Origin: Motacilla alba alba
Lineage: Eukaryota > Chordata > Aves > Passeriformes > Motacillidae
Direction: 5' to 3'
Assembly (NCBI RefSeq): GCF_015832195.1
Contig: NC_052018.1
Location: 34,190,115-34,254,114 of the forward strand
Length of the DNA stretch: 64,000 bases
A model generated the notes under the pieces. The model made no database searches. It saw only the letters and a list, made by a program, of their open reading frames with translations, and had not been told where the DNA came from. A program made the position numbers and the translations under genes. Positions 24,781-37,020 of the stretch are shown here, in pieces (within the stretch, counting starts at the first letter, position 1; the number at the start of each line of letters is the position of its first letter).

Positions 24781-27700
24781 TCATCATTTTTACAGAGAGG
24801 GCTTTTGGACTGTTTGGTTCCTTACCCAAGGGCTTCCCACAGCCAGAAAACCTTATGAAGGAATAACTAGAATGGGTTTTGCCCTGGCCCCATGCAAAAG
24901 AGAAGCACTGCCAGGCCTTGTTACTCTATTTGCATGGCTGTCAGAGTCATTCCAGCTTCTGCCATTCCGGTTTGCACCAACGTCCACACACAATTCTTAT
25001 CATGCCAGAACCGGGGCACACAAGGAGAGAGGAGGCAGAAAGACATTTTGCACTTCTCACCTCTCTGGTTTCTGCAGTAATGCTGAGATCAAAGCTTCTG
25101 ATTTCGAGGCTATAGATGCACTTGCAACTCCACGGTCTATGGTAATGAGCCAACAAGTACATCCTTGTGCAGCCCACTTCTGGGTTGCTCCATGGCTGTG
25201 AAAATGAGATGCTTTTATGAGTTACATGAAAAGATGTCTTCTTTACTTTTCTCATAGTTTTCCTGTGTGGATCTTGTCAGTTTGCTGAAGAGCAGAAAGT
25301 ATGTGGCTCTCAATCTCCAATGCATTCCTTCATACTGTGGTTTTGTCTTGTCAAAGTTTTGAGCAGCTGCTAACCTCCAGCCATTCAGGAGATGGCACTG
25401 ACTGAAATCTCTTCTGTTGCTCAGGAATCCTACACCTCATTACTTTGAAGTGGGCAGGAGAAAGTTTCCTCCATTCATGTATGCCACAGGAAAGGTTTCA
25501 GTGAGTCAACTCTTTGCAGTATAGAAATGGCACTGCTGTAGACTACAGAGAAGGGACAAATCCATGTGGTACTCTGCCTGCTTCTCCTTTTTTCTTTGTC
25601 AAAACTTCTAAGTTGGATAGGCTGTTAGGAAAGAAATCTGACCCAGCTTATCTAAATGCAGAGAATCTTCTTCAAAGAAGACCTCAAGGCATTTGTGTCT
25701 GGTAGGTTCAATATTCCATTAATATATCTGAGAGAAAAATTTCCATTAATAAAAGTAATATTAATCTATATGAGGTAACCAGATAGCATTCAGACAAGAT
25801 TATCTTACTCTATGTAGGTTAAATTAATATATTCATTTGCTGCTGGTGAACAAGCTGGCTCTAGGACCTTTGCTCATGTGAGGCCATAATGATTTCTTAT
25901 TTTGCAGTCAGCTGAGTTTCTACTTGTTCCAGCTTTTTAACTTTAACAAATCCAGCATTAGCCTAAAGTCTTTCTATTCCTTCCCCTGTAAGTTGTTCGC
26001 TATATTGTGGCCCCAAGATAATTCTAATTACTCAGACATTTTCATGCATTAAGTCTTACAGAATGGATTAAGATTTAATTTTAATTTTAAATTCAGATCC
26101 TGAATTTCAAATTCAGTTCTCATCCCTAAAAGTCCGAACCAGGGACCTGGTCACATCATTCATCTGGTCTTCCCACCCACAACAAGTCTGGTGTGTGGAG
26201 AGCTGATTGCTCAGCAGGGACGTGAAAACACTGCCTGCTGACAGACCTGCTCTGGGATCCCAGTGTTTCCACACAGCACTTCTGAGGGATCATGATTTTT
26301 CACCACAACACTAGATCTCATCACCTGAAGGTTTCTTCTGAGATGCATAGAGAAGGCAGTCAGGCATTTAGCAGAGCCAAAAAAGTCTTTGAACATCATG
26401 GAGTGGAGTGTGCAGATTTAGACTTTTGGAGAGAGACTCAGGGAAGAAAAAAACAAGGCCAGGGAAAGAGAACAAGGAAATAAACAGACATCAAAAGGGA
26501 GCAAACCACAGTGCCTGACGTGGATGCTTGCAGACAGATGCATGATTTGTTGCTTGCTCAGACTCACAAGTAAGGTCCATGGGGTGGGTACGAGGCCCTG
26601 GGGGTGGCTCAGCAGTCCTGACTCTGCTCCTGGAGTTGGCAGTGACACCAACTCTATCCCAGTGCCAGCTGTGCCACAGCCCAAACGTGCAGGACAGAGG
26701 TGAGATGGCAAGTGGAGGTGCAGATACTGAAGAGATTCCATGCAGGCAGTGACAGGCAGGGAGGAGCAAGCAGAGTCTTCCCATCCCAAATGCAGCTCTC
26801 TTTACAGGATGCTGCATTCTGTCATCTTCTACCCACGATAAAGCCAAAACCAGTTGATTGCAGAGCAGGAGAGCTCTCGGGGAAGGTGTGTGTTTCAATC
26901 CCTGTTACATGTCAGGCAGCATCAACACAAGCCCTGGAAACTTTTGCATCTTAAGTTCACCCTATACTGCAGATAGCCACCAGCATAGGGTTGATGGCCC
27001 TCCACAGCCTCTCAGGGTTTGTGCCCCCATCCATCGGAGTGGGCTGTGCTGGGCCAGACACATCCACAGGGAAACCATAGGGAAGAGCAACACAGGTAGG
27101 ATGGGAAAATAAATTCTTTGAAGGAAGGTATGTGTTATGGCAGGCTTTTTTTGCTATTGTTTTATTTTTCCCTTAAAGTAAATATTAAAAAAGAATTATT
27201 AAGGATGGCAGTATTACAATTGGAGAAAAGAGGAGATACTCTCATATGAAAAACAAAGCATATATTAAAAACTATAATAAAACTATAATAAAGGTGTGCA
27301 AATTCTGTAACATTTTTCAAGTTACAGTGACATTAATAAACACAGTGCTAAGAACTTGAATAAAATATTATTATCTTGTTCTTTTAACCACTTAGTTCTC
27401 AATTTCATATGTTTCAAAACCACAGTTCCAGTACATCTCAGTCATCCTGATTAAATCAACAGGACTAAGGGCTGAATCCTTTCTGCAAAATACTGCTTTT
27501 TTCACCCAACCACTTTGCACGGCATTTGAGACTTTTAAAAATAAATATTAACTGTGCAAATGAATATGATCTATATTAACAAAAATTATAAAATAAAAAT
27601 ATAAATCCCATAACTGCTGCTGTACCCTTAAGTAAGTATTTTGTTGAATGTAAGGAAAAAGCTATCATTTTATAGTTAAAAATAAACAGCATCTTGCAAA

Positions 27701-29980
27701 CTAGCCATGATCTGAAGACAGCAATAAAATTCTGTTAAAGCCTTTAGACTCCACACTTCTTTACTCCACAGGGGAGTGAATGCAGGATGAGCAGGAGAGA
27801 ATCCCAGGACATCTGATAGCCAGCAAGAGACAGAGAGAAAGAGGGAACACAGAGTGGCTCTTATCTAGAAAAAGAAATAGCAGCTGACGCAGCTGTGAAC
27901 AGGCTTAGATTATTTTATTTCCAATGTACAACTGACATGCTTAGCAAACATTTCTTGAAATTTGAGGGCTCTATCTCTCAAGCATTGCAAGTAGGATGAG
28001 CATGGGTACCCACTGCCTCCCCCCGCACCTCAAGGTTATTAAAAGAATGAAGATGTAGGCATGGATTTAATGCCACTGGAACCTGTTCAATCCCCTGGGT
28101 TGAATTGTACCTAGTCTCAATGAGACCTGTAAATTTTTTGCTCAGGGACAGCCATTAAACATCATTAGCTTGCAGTCCCTACTAACTCCCACTGAAGTCA
28201 GAGCCGTGACCTGTCCCCAGAGACACCCAAACCCTGACGCAGGCGAGCAGCAGTTACTGCAGCACAGCTTGGTCAGAGCCCCTGGCTGGGCCATGGCTGC
28301 AGCATCAGTGATCCTCACCAGGAGGGGACAATCCAGGTTGAATCGGCCAATTTGCCCCTCTAAAATTGTTTATACAAAAACTCTGGGAATGCTGCAGTTG
28401 TGGGGGGACAGGAAGTCTAGCAATGGGTGCTGCAGCAGGGGAGCACTGTTACCTCATGCCATACCATCCCATTCACTATCTTTTGTATGACTGCTGCCTG
28501 AACTGAAGAAGTCGAAATTCCTCCCAGAGGGAGACACTATGTCATGCCTGAGGCTAGCATGACAAAGGCCAGGAGGCCCTCACTGCTCCTCACAGAAGCC
28601 CTTCATCCACCACTCGCCTGTGCCCCTGCCTCTCATGGCATGAAAGGTTTTACTGCATGAATTCCATGAGAGAGCAATCCTCCCATGAAGGAGGCCAGTT
28701 TTGGAGCTTAGATTTGTCTGACAGCCACAAGCACAGCTGAAAAGCAAAGAAAAAGAATGACCGTAGTTAATCTCTTGGCATGTAACTCTAACTGTAACTT
28801 TTTCAAAAAGCAGCCACTGAAATACTTGACTGATGGGAAAAGGACAAGAAGGATGCTTTTACTTTTATGAAGTGTAAGCTTTTTCTATTTGTCATCCAGC
28901 TACAAATTATTGCTTGGTTTTCTGTTTTGCAGGAGAGACCAGATACACATCAGAAAGTCTGCAGTGCGAGCAGGGCATTTTAGGCCATGTAGATACCTGT
29001 CTTTGCCATGACTTCCATTATAACTTTGTCTTAAATCTGGCTGCTGCTCTATGTGTCCTCATCTTCCCTCCTCTTCTCACAGACTGCTATCAAATTTTCC
29101 ATTGCTCAGCCTTTCCCACTGCAGGTTTTCATGCCCTCCTTTCCACAGTGATTTCCCCAGCCCTTAGCTTTTCTGCTGTCTCTTTTCCCTTTCCTTATAG
29201 TTACAGATATATTCTACACATCTTTTTGAGCTATGAGATTTCCCTCCTCTCTTCTGCCAATATTCTCATTCAGAGCCCTCTTTCACTGGCTCCTGATCAA
29301 TTTTCTCCCCATTACCCAGTTTGCATGCTCCCATCTCACACTGCACTGTTATCCTACTGCACAGTGCCCCATTTAAATTGAAGCTGGGTACATTCTTGTA
29401 CTACTTAAACCTACATGCAGGTTAAAATATTTCAAAGAACCCATAATGGCATCCTTACCATAAGCACCTGGAAACAGCCCATCCTCCTCTTCTTGCTGAA
29501 ATCACACGCTTTATTCTTCACCTGACCTCTTTACTGTTTTCTTTATATCCTCCCTGATGATTTAAATTTTTTCTTTGAGTCCTGTTCTCACATAGTTTGA
29601 GTTCTGCCTCTCTTCCCAAAGAAAGCATTCTTGGGAAAAAAACATGATCTTGGAACCCATATTTCACGTTTTCCTGCATTTCTTCCCTGGATCATGAAAT
29701 TCACTGAACCCTCAGTTGTCACCCTAGTCTGCAATTATTATTTCCAGCTTTGGCCTGGATCTCTTCCAAGATGCTTTTTATTTTTACCACTCTTCACAAA
29801 CCACTTGGAGTTTCCAGCCTCATCTTGTCTTTATTCCAGGGCCTGAGCAGCCTCTTGATCTTTCTGCTGTTCTTTCATAGCCACATATGGCCCCTCCACC
29901 TTGTGCTGCCTCCCCGCACCCGGCTGCCCCATGGTGTTATTCTCTCCCACTTATCTCCTCCCTATTCCCACTGACTCTAG
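24781..29980. other. non-coding unique sequence, no gene recognised
   Basis: The segment 24870-25200 has overlapping frames of 60-109 codons on both strands, and 26420-27110 is GC-richer with frames of up to 135 codons on both strands. Neither shows a domain or a coherent exon pattern. 25700-25850 is ATTA-rich, with TTCCATTAATA-like words repeated. 27150-27760 is AT-rich with short A runs and a small 11-bp tandem repeat near 27270-27290. The 155-codon frame at 28914-29381 is pyrimidine-rich and reads as hydrophobic Ser/Leu/Phe-rich peptide, most likely compositional. Confidence 0.5.
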
Positions 29981-30066
29981 TGATGATATTAGACAGTATT
30001 CTGGGATATTAGATGATTAGATATGATCAGATATCATCATATTCTGATGATATTAGACAGTATTCT
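29981..30066. repeat. 22-bp direct duplication flanking an AT-rich spacer
   Basis: A 22-bp word containing GATGATATTAGACAGTATTC occurs at 29981-30002 and again at 30045-30066, 64 bp start to start. The 42-bp spacer itself contains GATATTAGATGATTAGATATGA-like variants of the same motif, so the whole 86 bp looks like a locally scrambled expansion of a GATATTAGA-type unit. Confidence 0.9.
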
Positions 30067-33000
30067 CCTTCCCTCTCCAGCTCTCTGGGTGATCTAAGCC
30101 ACACACAAGATTTCAGCTTCCATGTGTGTGTCCAGGGCATTGCATTTCAGTCTGGGCTCCTTTTCTCCAGTCTAGGATCTGACTGTCTCTGTAGCTCTCT
30201 GTTTATCTGTAACTATTTACGAGCAGAGGGGCAGTTAGGGGAAATTAATGTCATACAAAGCAGACAGCGAATGCATGTAAAAACTTCTCTCTGCTCTGTC
30301 TGGGCTTCTTCAGCCTCATGGTGCTGATTGGAGTTTTTAAGCCTTGCTGGGACAGCAGTGGGAACTTCCTGATTGAATAACAGCTTCTGACACAAGTAGG
30401 GAGAAAAGCTGGGGTGAAGAGTTACAGGCATTATTGCACCCTGTCACTTCTGATGAGAAAAAATAGTGGTAATCTGAAGTGCTGTTGGGAAAGCAGGATA
30501 CACACAGTGAAAATGTGTGTCATGTCTTATTTTCCTGTAGATGCGTTCCAGCACCAGAATGGGAGAGAAAACTGTTGATATGGGATACAAGTGAAAGCAG
30601 CAGCATTCCCTGGTCCATGATGATACACTATGGCAATTTACTGGTGACAGGGAAGGGACAGTTTATGGGAGAGAGCAATATGAGTCCTGCTGCACTAGGA
30701 GGGCTTCTCTGTTGTGCTGAAAGGGAATAACTGAAATTTGCTGGTGGCACATCTGCCTGACTGGCACCAGGGCGTTCCCCAGGCCTGGGTCCCAGCAGAA
30801 CTGGCAAAGTGGAGACTAACATTCTCCTTTATGTTGTGAAGTACATCCTTTTACTGGTGGGATTTGGTCCTTTGCAAAGGCCAAAAAAGGCTATGGAGGG
30901 ACAAAGCAGCAGCCCTGTAGGAGTGGTCTATAGGGAATGTTTAAATATAAGCAAAAAATGTCATGACAGCTCTGCTCTTTTTTGACTCAAATACAAAAAA
31001 TCTGAGCAACAGGATGGATAGTTCTTAGAACAGAAAAAAGAGGCAAACATTTTCCAGGAACACCCGTATAATATGCTCTTTCCCCTCTTCTGGGAAAGAA
31101 GAAACACCCCAAGGAAAATAAAGATTATTCTACTTAAGTGTGTCATAGGCACACTTTCTAAGAAGCTAGGAGGTAGTGCACACTATCTGGAGTTTGGATA
31201 ATAGCCATTAACATTCCAGATAAAAGGTCTAGAAGGAAGGCAAGTCTGCAGTCAAATATTCAGTTTCTTAACTGGGTAATATTGATTCCTTCTGTCAAAC
31301 ACACACTCTTCAATGACTGCAGCTTTTCCCATTCAGCTTTTTCCCTGCCTCTTTTAGTCTGCAGGATGCCTGGTGCACTCTGATTTTGTAACCTTTCAAC
31401 CATATTTTCGAATTGACTCTGACCTTGTGGACTCCTCCCAGGGCCAGCACTCATCTTGGATTAACCTTGGCAGTATCTTTGATGTTCTTTGCTTGCAGAA
31501 CCAAAGCTGCTCGAGCTTCCAACACGGCTGTGCAAACGCATGCTCCAAAGTAACCCTTCTTTCCAGATGGTCAGAAATTCCTATGGAGTCTCCCATTTGC
31601 CTTTGTCTGGGCAGAGATGACCAAGCACAGATTTTCAGGAGCAGCTGAAGAAGCTGTAGCCTGACTGGCTGCTCAGCTTGCACAGCATCTGCTCCCTTAC
31701 CACAGGAGATTGCCACAACTGCACAGAGGCTGTTCCTGTAGACACATTTTTGTGCATTAGAGTCGGTGGTGATTCAGCCACTTGCTTTCATAAATGGGTT
31801 TAGTGAATTAGTTAACTTTATTTTAAATGAAGCATGCCAAGTGAATCCAGCAGCTTCAGTAACTCTTACTAATAATAGTACTTTTCCTTTATTCCCCTGG
31901 CTTATTATTAGTAAAAAATGACACAATTTGCTGAAAGTATTCAGCTTAAAGTCCACAGATACGGTGTGGGGAGTTTCAGCCTGGATGAAAATTTTCCAAA
32001 GCTACTAGCACATGAAAATCTGATTTTATGATGGAACCAGAATCTTAAACAGCATAACTAAGGCATTGCTACAGTTATCCAGTTATGTCTGGATTCAATG
32101 ATTCTCACTGAGTCCAGTGGTTTAGCTGTATGTTGCTCAGCCATGGATAACTCCATCTGTGGCTCCAAACCAGGAGTCTCATGATCAGTCCCTTAAGCCC
32201 TGTAGCATTCTTGGGCAGATAGACTAAAGAGAAGGGAAGGCAAAGAACATGTACTTCTTTCATACTGTGTCCCTATCATCACTGTGGAACTGATTCTCCA
32301 AGATGAAGATGTCCTAGAGAGTTTTCAGGGAAGCCCATGGGAGGAGCAGAGCCTCATTTGGCATAGGAAACAGCAGCCACAATTTCCTAATTTGGTTTGA
32401 GTTACAGCTGTGACGCTCGAGCAGCTCCATTCCCTGAGGTGCAGGTGATATTTGTGTGGATGCAGATTTTAACCTTTTTAATCTTTACTTTGTTTCCGTT
32501 TTCAAAAGGCCACAAGATTATTTGCATGATTAGTCAATTTGAGGAGAACAAAGAGCAGGCACACACCAAAAGAAAGGAAAAACAAGGAGTTGTCCTAGGG
32601 CCATTTCTGCCATCCTGTAAGACTGTATGACAGCAGAATATGAGAGGGGAGGTGCAGGGAAACATTTCTTTCTGATAACTACATTCTGCAACACTGAAGT
32701 TTCCTTTGCAAAAGGAAAACAGTAGTAAAGATATATTCTTTCTTCCTCTCTGTCTCCTTGGTGAGAATTTCAAGGAAGCAAACTGCTGTGTGGCTGCTTT
32801 CTGACACCAGGCTGAACAGAACCATGATTGCATCAGCACTGCTACAATGGCAGGTTTGCAACCGGGAGGGACTTTCCTGTAAGCCTTAAGACTTCATGCA
32901 TGTCTCCCATTATGACAGAGATCCTTGCAGGGTATGCGTTGAAATTCCTCTGCTACCTCTCTCAGGCTTTTTGGCAGCATCTTACTGATTTTCAATCTTT

Positions 33001-36000
33001 TTCTTGAGCAAGAACTCTCTCTCCACCAGCAGCAGGTAACCCAAGCACTTGATTCCTATGAAACATTTCCGGAAACGCAACATCTCCTATGGAATACTTT
33101 TGTCTCAATCTTTTGATTCCATTTTTCGCTTCCATTTTCCCATTGATGTATTTGCAACTCAGATACCTGTCAGGGAATGGGTTTGTCAGTCTCTGCCCTG
33201 CACTATGAAGTGAGGACTGTGTGCAGGGCTTCTTGTCCTGGCCTGCCATCATCAGAAGGGCTTTGCAAATCAGTAGGAACCGAACATACACATTTTGTGG
33301 GCAGGCTGGAAAACACTGGATTGACGTTCATGCCAACAGCTCTGCCTCAGAAACAGAGTGAACAGGAGCTCATTGGTGGGTGGGATTGTGAGAAAAACAC
33401 ACAAATGTGACAGCAGGGGGCAAAGAAAACAGACCAAGGAATATTAGTGTTCCCACTGATCTTTAAGACTCAGAAATAATACTGCCTTTCATGACACAAG
33501 CATTTAAAGAACTACAGCTGCAACCCTGCTCTGCGTTTTTTGGTGACCCTCAAGGTATTGAAACCATTGTTGCAGCTGAGATCTGTCACTCAGACTTGCT
33601 GCAGTGACCAAAATGGCCACAGGACAGTGGCGACTAGAATGTCAGGTTTTGTACAACCAGGAGGTGTGAGATCATTGCCACTACTCCTCAGTGGCAATGA
33701 GTAAATGTGACTGCACTAGACCCAAATGCAGAGGACCACAACATCACTCATACAGGAGATTTAAGTTTCAGTGCCATTTATTCATATGCTCACAACTCTT
33801 TCAAAACTTGCTTCTTTTCAAAGATCAGTAGTTTTCAAATCTAAACTGACAGGCAGCTAAAAGCTAATATACCTTAGAAGAAAAAGATGTTTGAATCTGA
33901 GACACCCAGGACAGTGGTGATTTTCTTGAACTGAAAATCATTAGGCTAGTCCAAATGAAGGTCTTTTAAGAAACTTTTACTGGAGCTGTGATTTTTTCTT
34001 TACAAATCAAGTAACTCCCACTGAAATTTTACAAATGAAAATATGAGACCACTGGCTGTCAAAATGAGAGATTAAGAATACATGGCCCTAAATCAGTTCT
34101 ATTTGGTTGGTAAGTAGAACAGCAGGATTTTTTTACCCTTCCATTTTTTTTTTTACACAACTCATATCTGTGCGCAGTAATTTAAATGCAGAGCTAATGC
34201 TACCTCTGCCAGGATGTAGAGTGACAAAGATGGAGAACAGAATGATGGAGTGTTGATTCACTGGAAGTTTTTTTTACAATCCTGAACACCCAGCAAAATG
34301 ATCCTATTGAGTAATGGCACCAAACATTCCCCAATCCATATTCATTTAATTGTAAAGTTGACAGTTCTGTTTGCATGCACTATAGTGCAAAGTCAGAATA
34401 TACACTAGAAGCCAAAAAATGCTGGTCTTTTGCATGAAGCAGAATAGAAAATCAAAGTTTGAGATTCCTGTTGTTCTTATATCTCATTTGCAAAGGTGAA
34501 TTAGTTTGAGCATTGGCTCAAAAATATTGGACCCACAGACACTGTTTATTTTAGCTTTCTATTAACAGTTATAAATTGACAAAACACATCCCATGCAACA
34601 GCTGCACATTCTTAACATTGAAAAGTAACAATAGCCAAAGGCCTTTTTTTCTTTATCATCTCTTACTGAACTCAAAATGTCAAGTTAGAAACAGGACTGG
34701 TAGCAAATAACAGTCATTGTCATATACAGTGAAGTATATGTGACACACAGCACAGAAACAATGCTTCCACTCAGTAATCCTGCACGTATATCCAGCAAGC
34801 AGTGCTGCTTCAGCCCATCCCAATGGGGACACACAACCTTCAGCTCAATACACGGTGACAGTCCCTGCATTTTAATTTTTGTGACTGTGGATCAGATTTC
34901 TGGTGAGAATTAAGATTCTCTCATTAACATGGACTATAGGAACAGCTTTATTTAGTCAGAAAAAGCCCACCAGGTTCGGTGTCTTCTGTCTAAGAAGTGA
35001 GTAAAAGCAAATGTCTGGAATATGAGTAATGAAAAAATAGAAACATATAAGATGTCAACTCAGCTATGCCCAGCCTCCAATTGGCTGAAGCTCCAGGAGT
35101 TCCAGACCAATTGTATCTGGTGTATCTGTTCTGGGATCTTGTCTCACTTCAAGTATAAATTCCTAATATTTCTTTACTGCTTGATTAAGAGAGAACCAAC
35201 TCATTGGAATTGTTCCTCTCTCCTACAGCTTCATTTGATGCCTTCTCATTCCTTACAGGGACAGAAAACAACCACTCCACCCCTATCCATACATCCTCCA
35301 CCAATCTCTCGCATTTTTACAGTCCTCTATCATCATTACCCTTCAGCTGTCTCCCGGGCTGAGAAGTCCTCACTCACTCACCTGCTCTTCACATTGAAAC
35401 TGTGTAGATCACCCTCCTCTCAACCCCTTCCAGTCCCCACTGCACCTCTCCTCAGCCAGAGGAGTCAGAACAGCACAGAACCTTAAAGACATATGTGAAT
35501 CATGAGCTTATGCCAATGGCACCATGCTGTTCTCTGTTCCTTGCCTTCTCTCTAACCTCACTGGGATTTAGAATGTTTTGAAGTCCTCTGTGCTGAGACT
35601 CTCCCCCAGTTGTTTTCCCCTTATCACAGAACGCAAAGCACTGCACATTTCTGTTTGAAGCTTCAGTGCTTCTTTCTCCATCACAAATGCTGCCAGCCCT
35701 TTAGTTATGTGGCTGGGACAAGGATGCAGTCTTGCTGTCTCTCAGGGCAGCACACTTTGAGGCTCAGGTCATGCTACTGCCCTATAAATAGTATTTCCCC
35801 ACCTCAGCAGCCTAAGAGTTCACAGGACAAATGGAGTCCATGAAGCATCCAATTCACCACATCACAAAGCCATTCCTTCATCCCCTGAGCAGAATGCACC
35901 ATGACAAAAAGATTTTACAGCTGTTTTCTGGAAACTTGTCATGGTGTCAATGTTCAAAGCTTCATAGAGTAGTTCAGTCCCACTGCTCAGGGCTGCCTGA

Positions 36001-36480
36001 AGCAGTTTTGCTATTCAGGGCCACAGAGAAATTAAGCATCTCTCTCTGTCAATGCAAAGCTACCTCTTTCCTTTACTCCAGGGTCTGGCAGTCTGAGCTG
36101 CCCATTCCTCTCATCCATAAGCCCAAATCCATACCTGGCCGCTGGGAAGCAAAGGGGCTCCCTCCACCAATACCACTGTGGTTTGTCAGTCACAGTGGGA
36201 GTTGGATCGAGCTGATCCCTGAGCTCTTGTAAGCAGCAGTGCCTGGTTGTCATCCTGCCACAAACAGCCTGTAAAGCATTTTAAATAAAAAATGAATGAT
36301 TGCGTTAGTGCTCTGCGTGAGCAATTCTGTGGACTCAGCACTCCAATAAATCACCCACGTACAGGGTGAGTGCAATGCTCAGGAACTGAAGGGAGGTTTG
36401 CAGGTTGCAGAGAGACTGAGCACAAAATCTCTCTCTGAAAATGCAGGGGGGAAGGTGGGGGGTGTAAGGGGAAGGGAAAA
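30067..36480. other. non-coding unique sequence, no gene recognised
   Basis: No transposon or RNA gene is recognised. Frames of 154 codons (35022-35486) and 133 codons (35831-36232) on the plus strand lie near each other. They are His, Ser, Pro and Leu rich without a known domain, and stop codons and frame differences separate them. I consider them chance frames in CT-rich DNA. A-rich and G-rich short runs occur near 36440-36480. Confidence 0.5.
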
Positions 36481-37020
36481 AACAGGAAGAATAATTACAG
36501 GTCCTGCATCTCTTTGATAAAGGAGGAGATTTTCAATATTTCAACCATACTTGCATAAATTAGAAACCTATTGGTAGAGGATAATTGGAGCAGGTTTGTA
36601 ACTCACCAGTCAATGTAGTCATCATAGCATGAAATCATGCTACAAGGCCAAAAATATGTTTTGCTAACCATCCATTAAATCTTAATCTCAAGTTTTGCAA
36701 GCCATTAAAATTGCAGAGAAACTTTCCACTTCAGCCAAGTAAATCAGGAGCAACGCAACTTCTGTGCTTGCAGAGAGGCAAGCGAGGCCTGGCGAGGCAA
36801 TCAATTCAGAAATGAGCATAAGCTTCTGCTCACTTTTCAAGTCCCATATTTGTAATTTTATTTTAAAATTAATATAACTCTCACAAAAAGTGTTGAACTG
36901 AGAGAGCCTGAAAGAACAAAGCTCAGAAATAATTAAATGCTGGCTTCAGCTTTGCAGGATCTATTTATCGACTCCTCTCAACATGTCTTTGATCTGACTT
37001 GAAGTAACAATGCCTCAGAC
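36481..37020. other. ATTA-rich block, possible conserved non-coding element
   Basis: About 540 bp without frames or repeats, rich in CATTAAA/TTAAT words, with a CCTATTGG (CCAAT-type) word near 36570 and GCAAGCGAGGCCTGGCGAGGC, an unusual CpG-containing patch for this background, near 36780. The juxtaposition of AT-rich cores and retained CpGs suggests constraint, as in developmental enhancers. This is an inference only. Confidence 0.3.

Noticed and set aside
26418..26898. Overlapping minus-strand frames of 123 and 135 codons as possible exons
   Set aside because: They overlap in different frames with further frames on the plus strand, as expected from GC-richer composition. No domain or exon structure is visible.
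28914..29381. 155-codon plus-strand open frame rich in Ser, Leu and Phe
   Set aside because: It follows from pyrimidine-rich DNA without stops. The hydrophobic look is compositional, not a clear membrane-protein pattern.
35022..35486. 154-codon plus-strand open frame close to a 133-codon frame at 35831-36232
   Set aside because: The two frames share no domain, are separated by stops, and are Ser/Pro/His-rich in CT-rich DNA.
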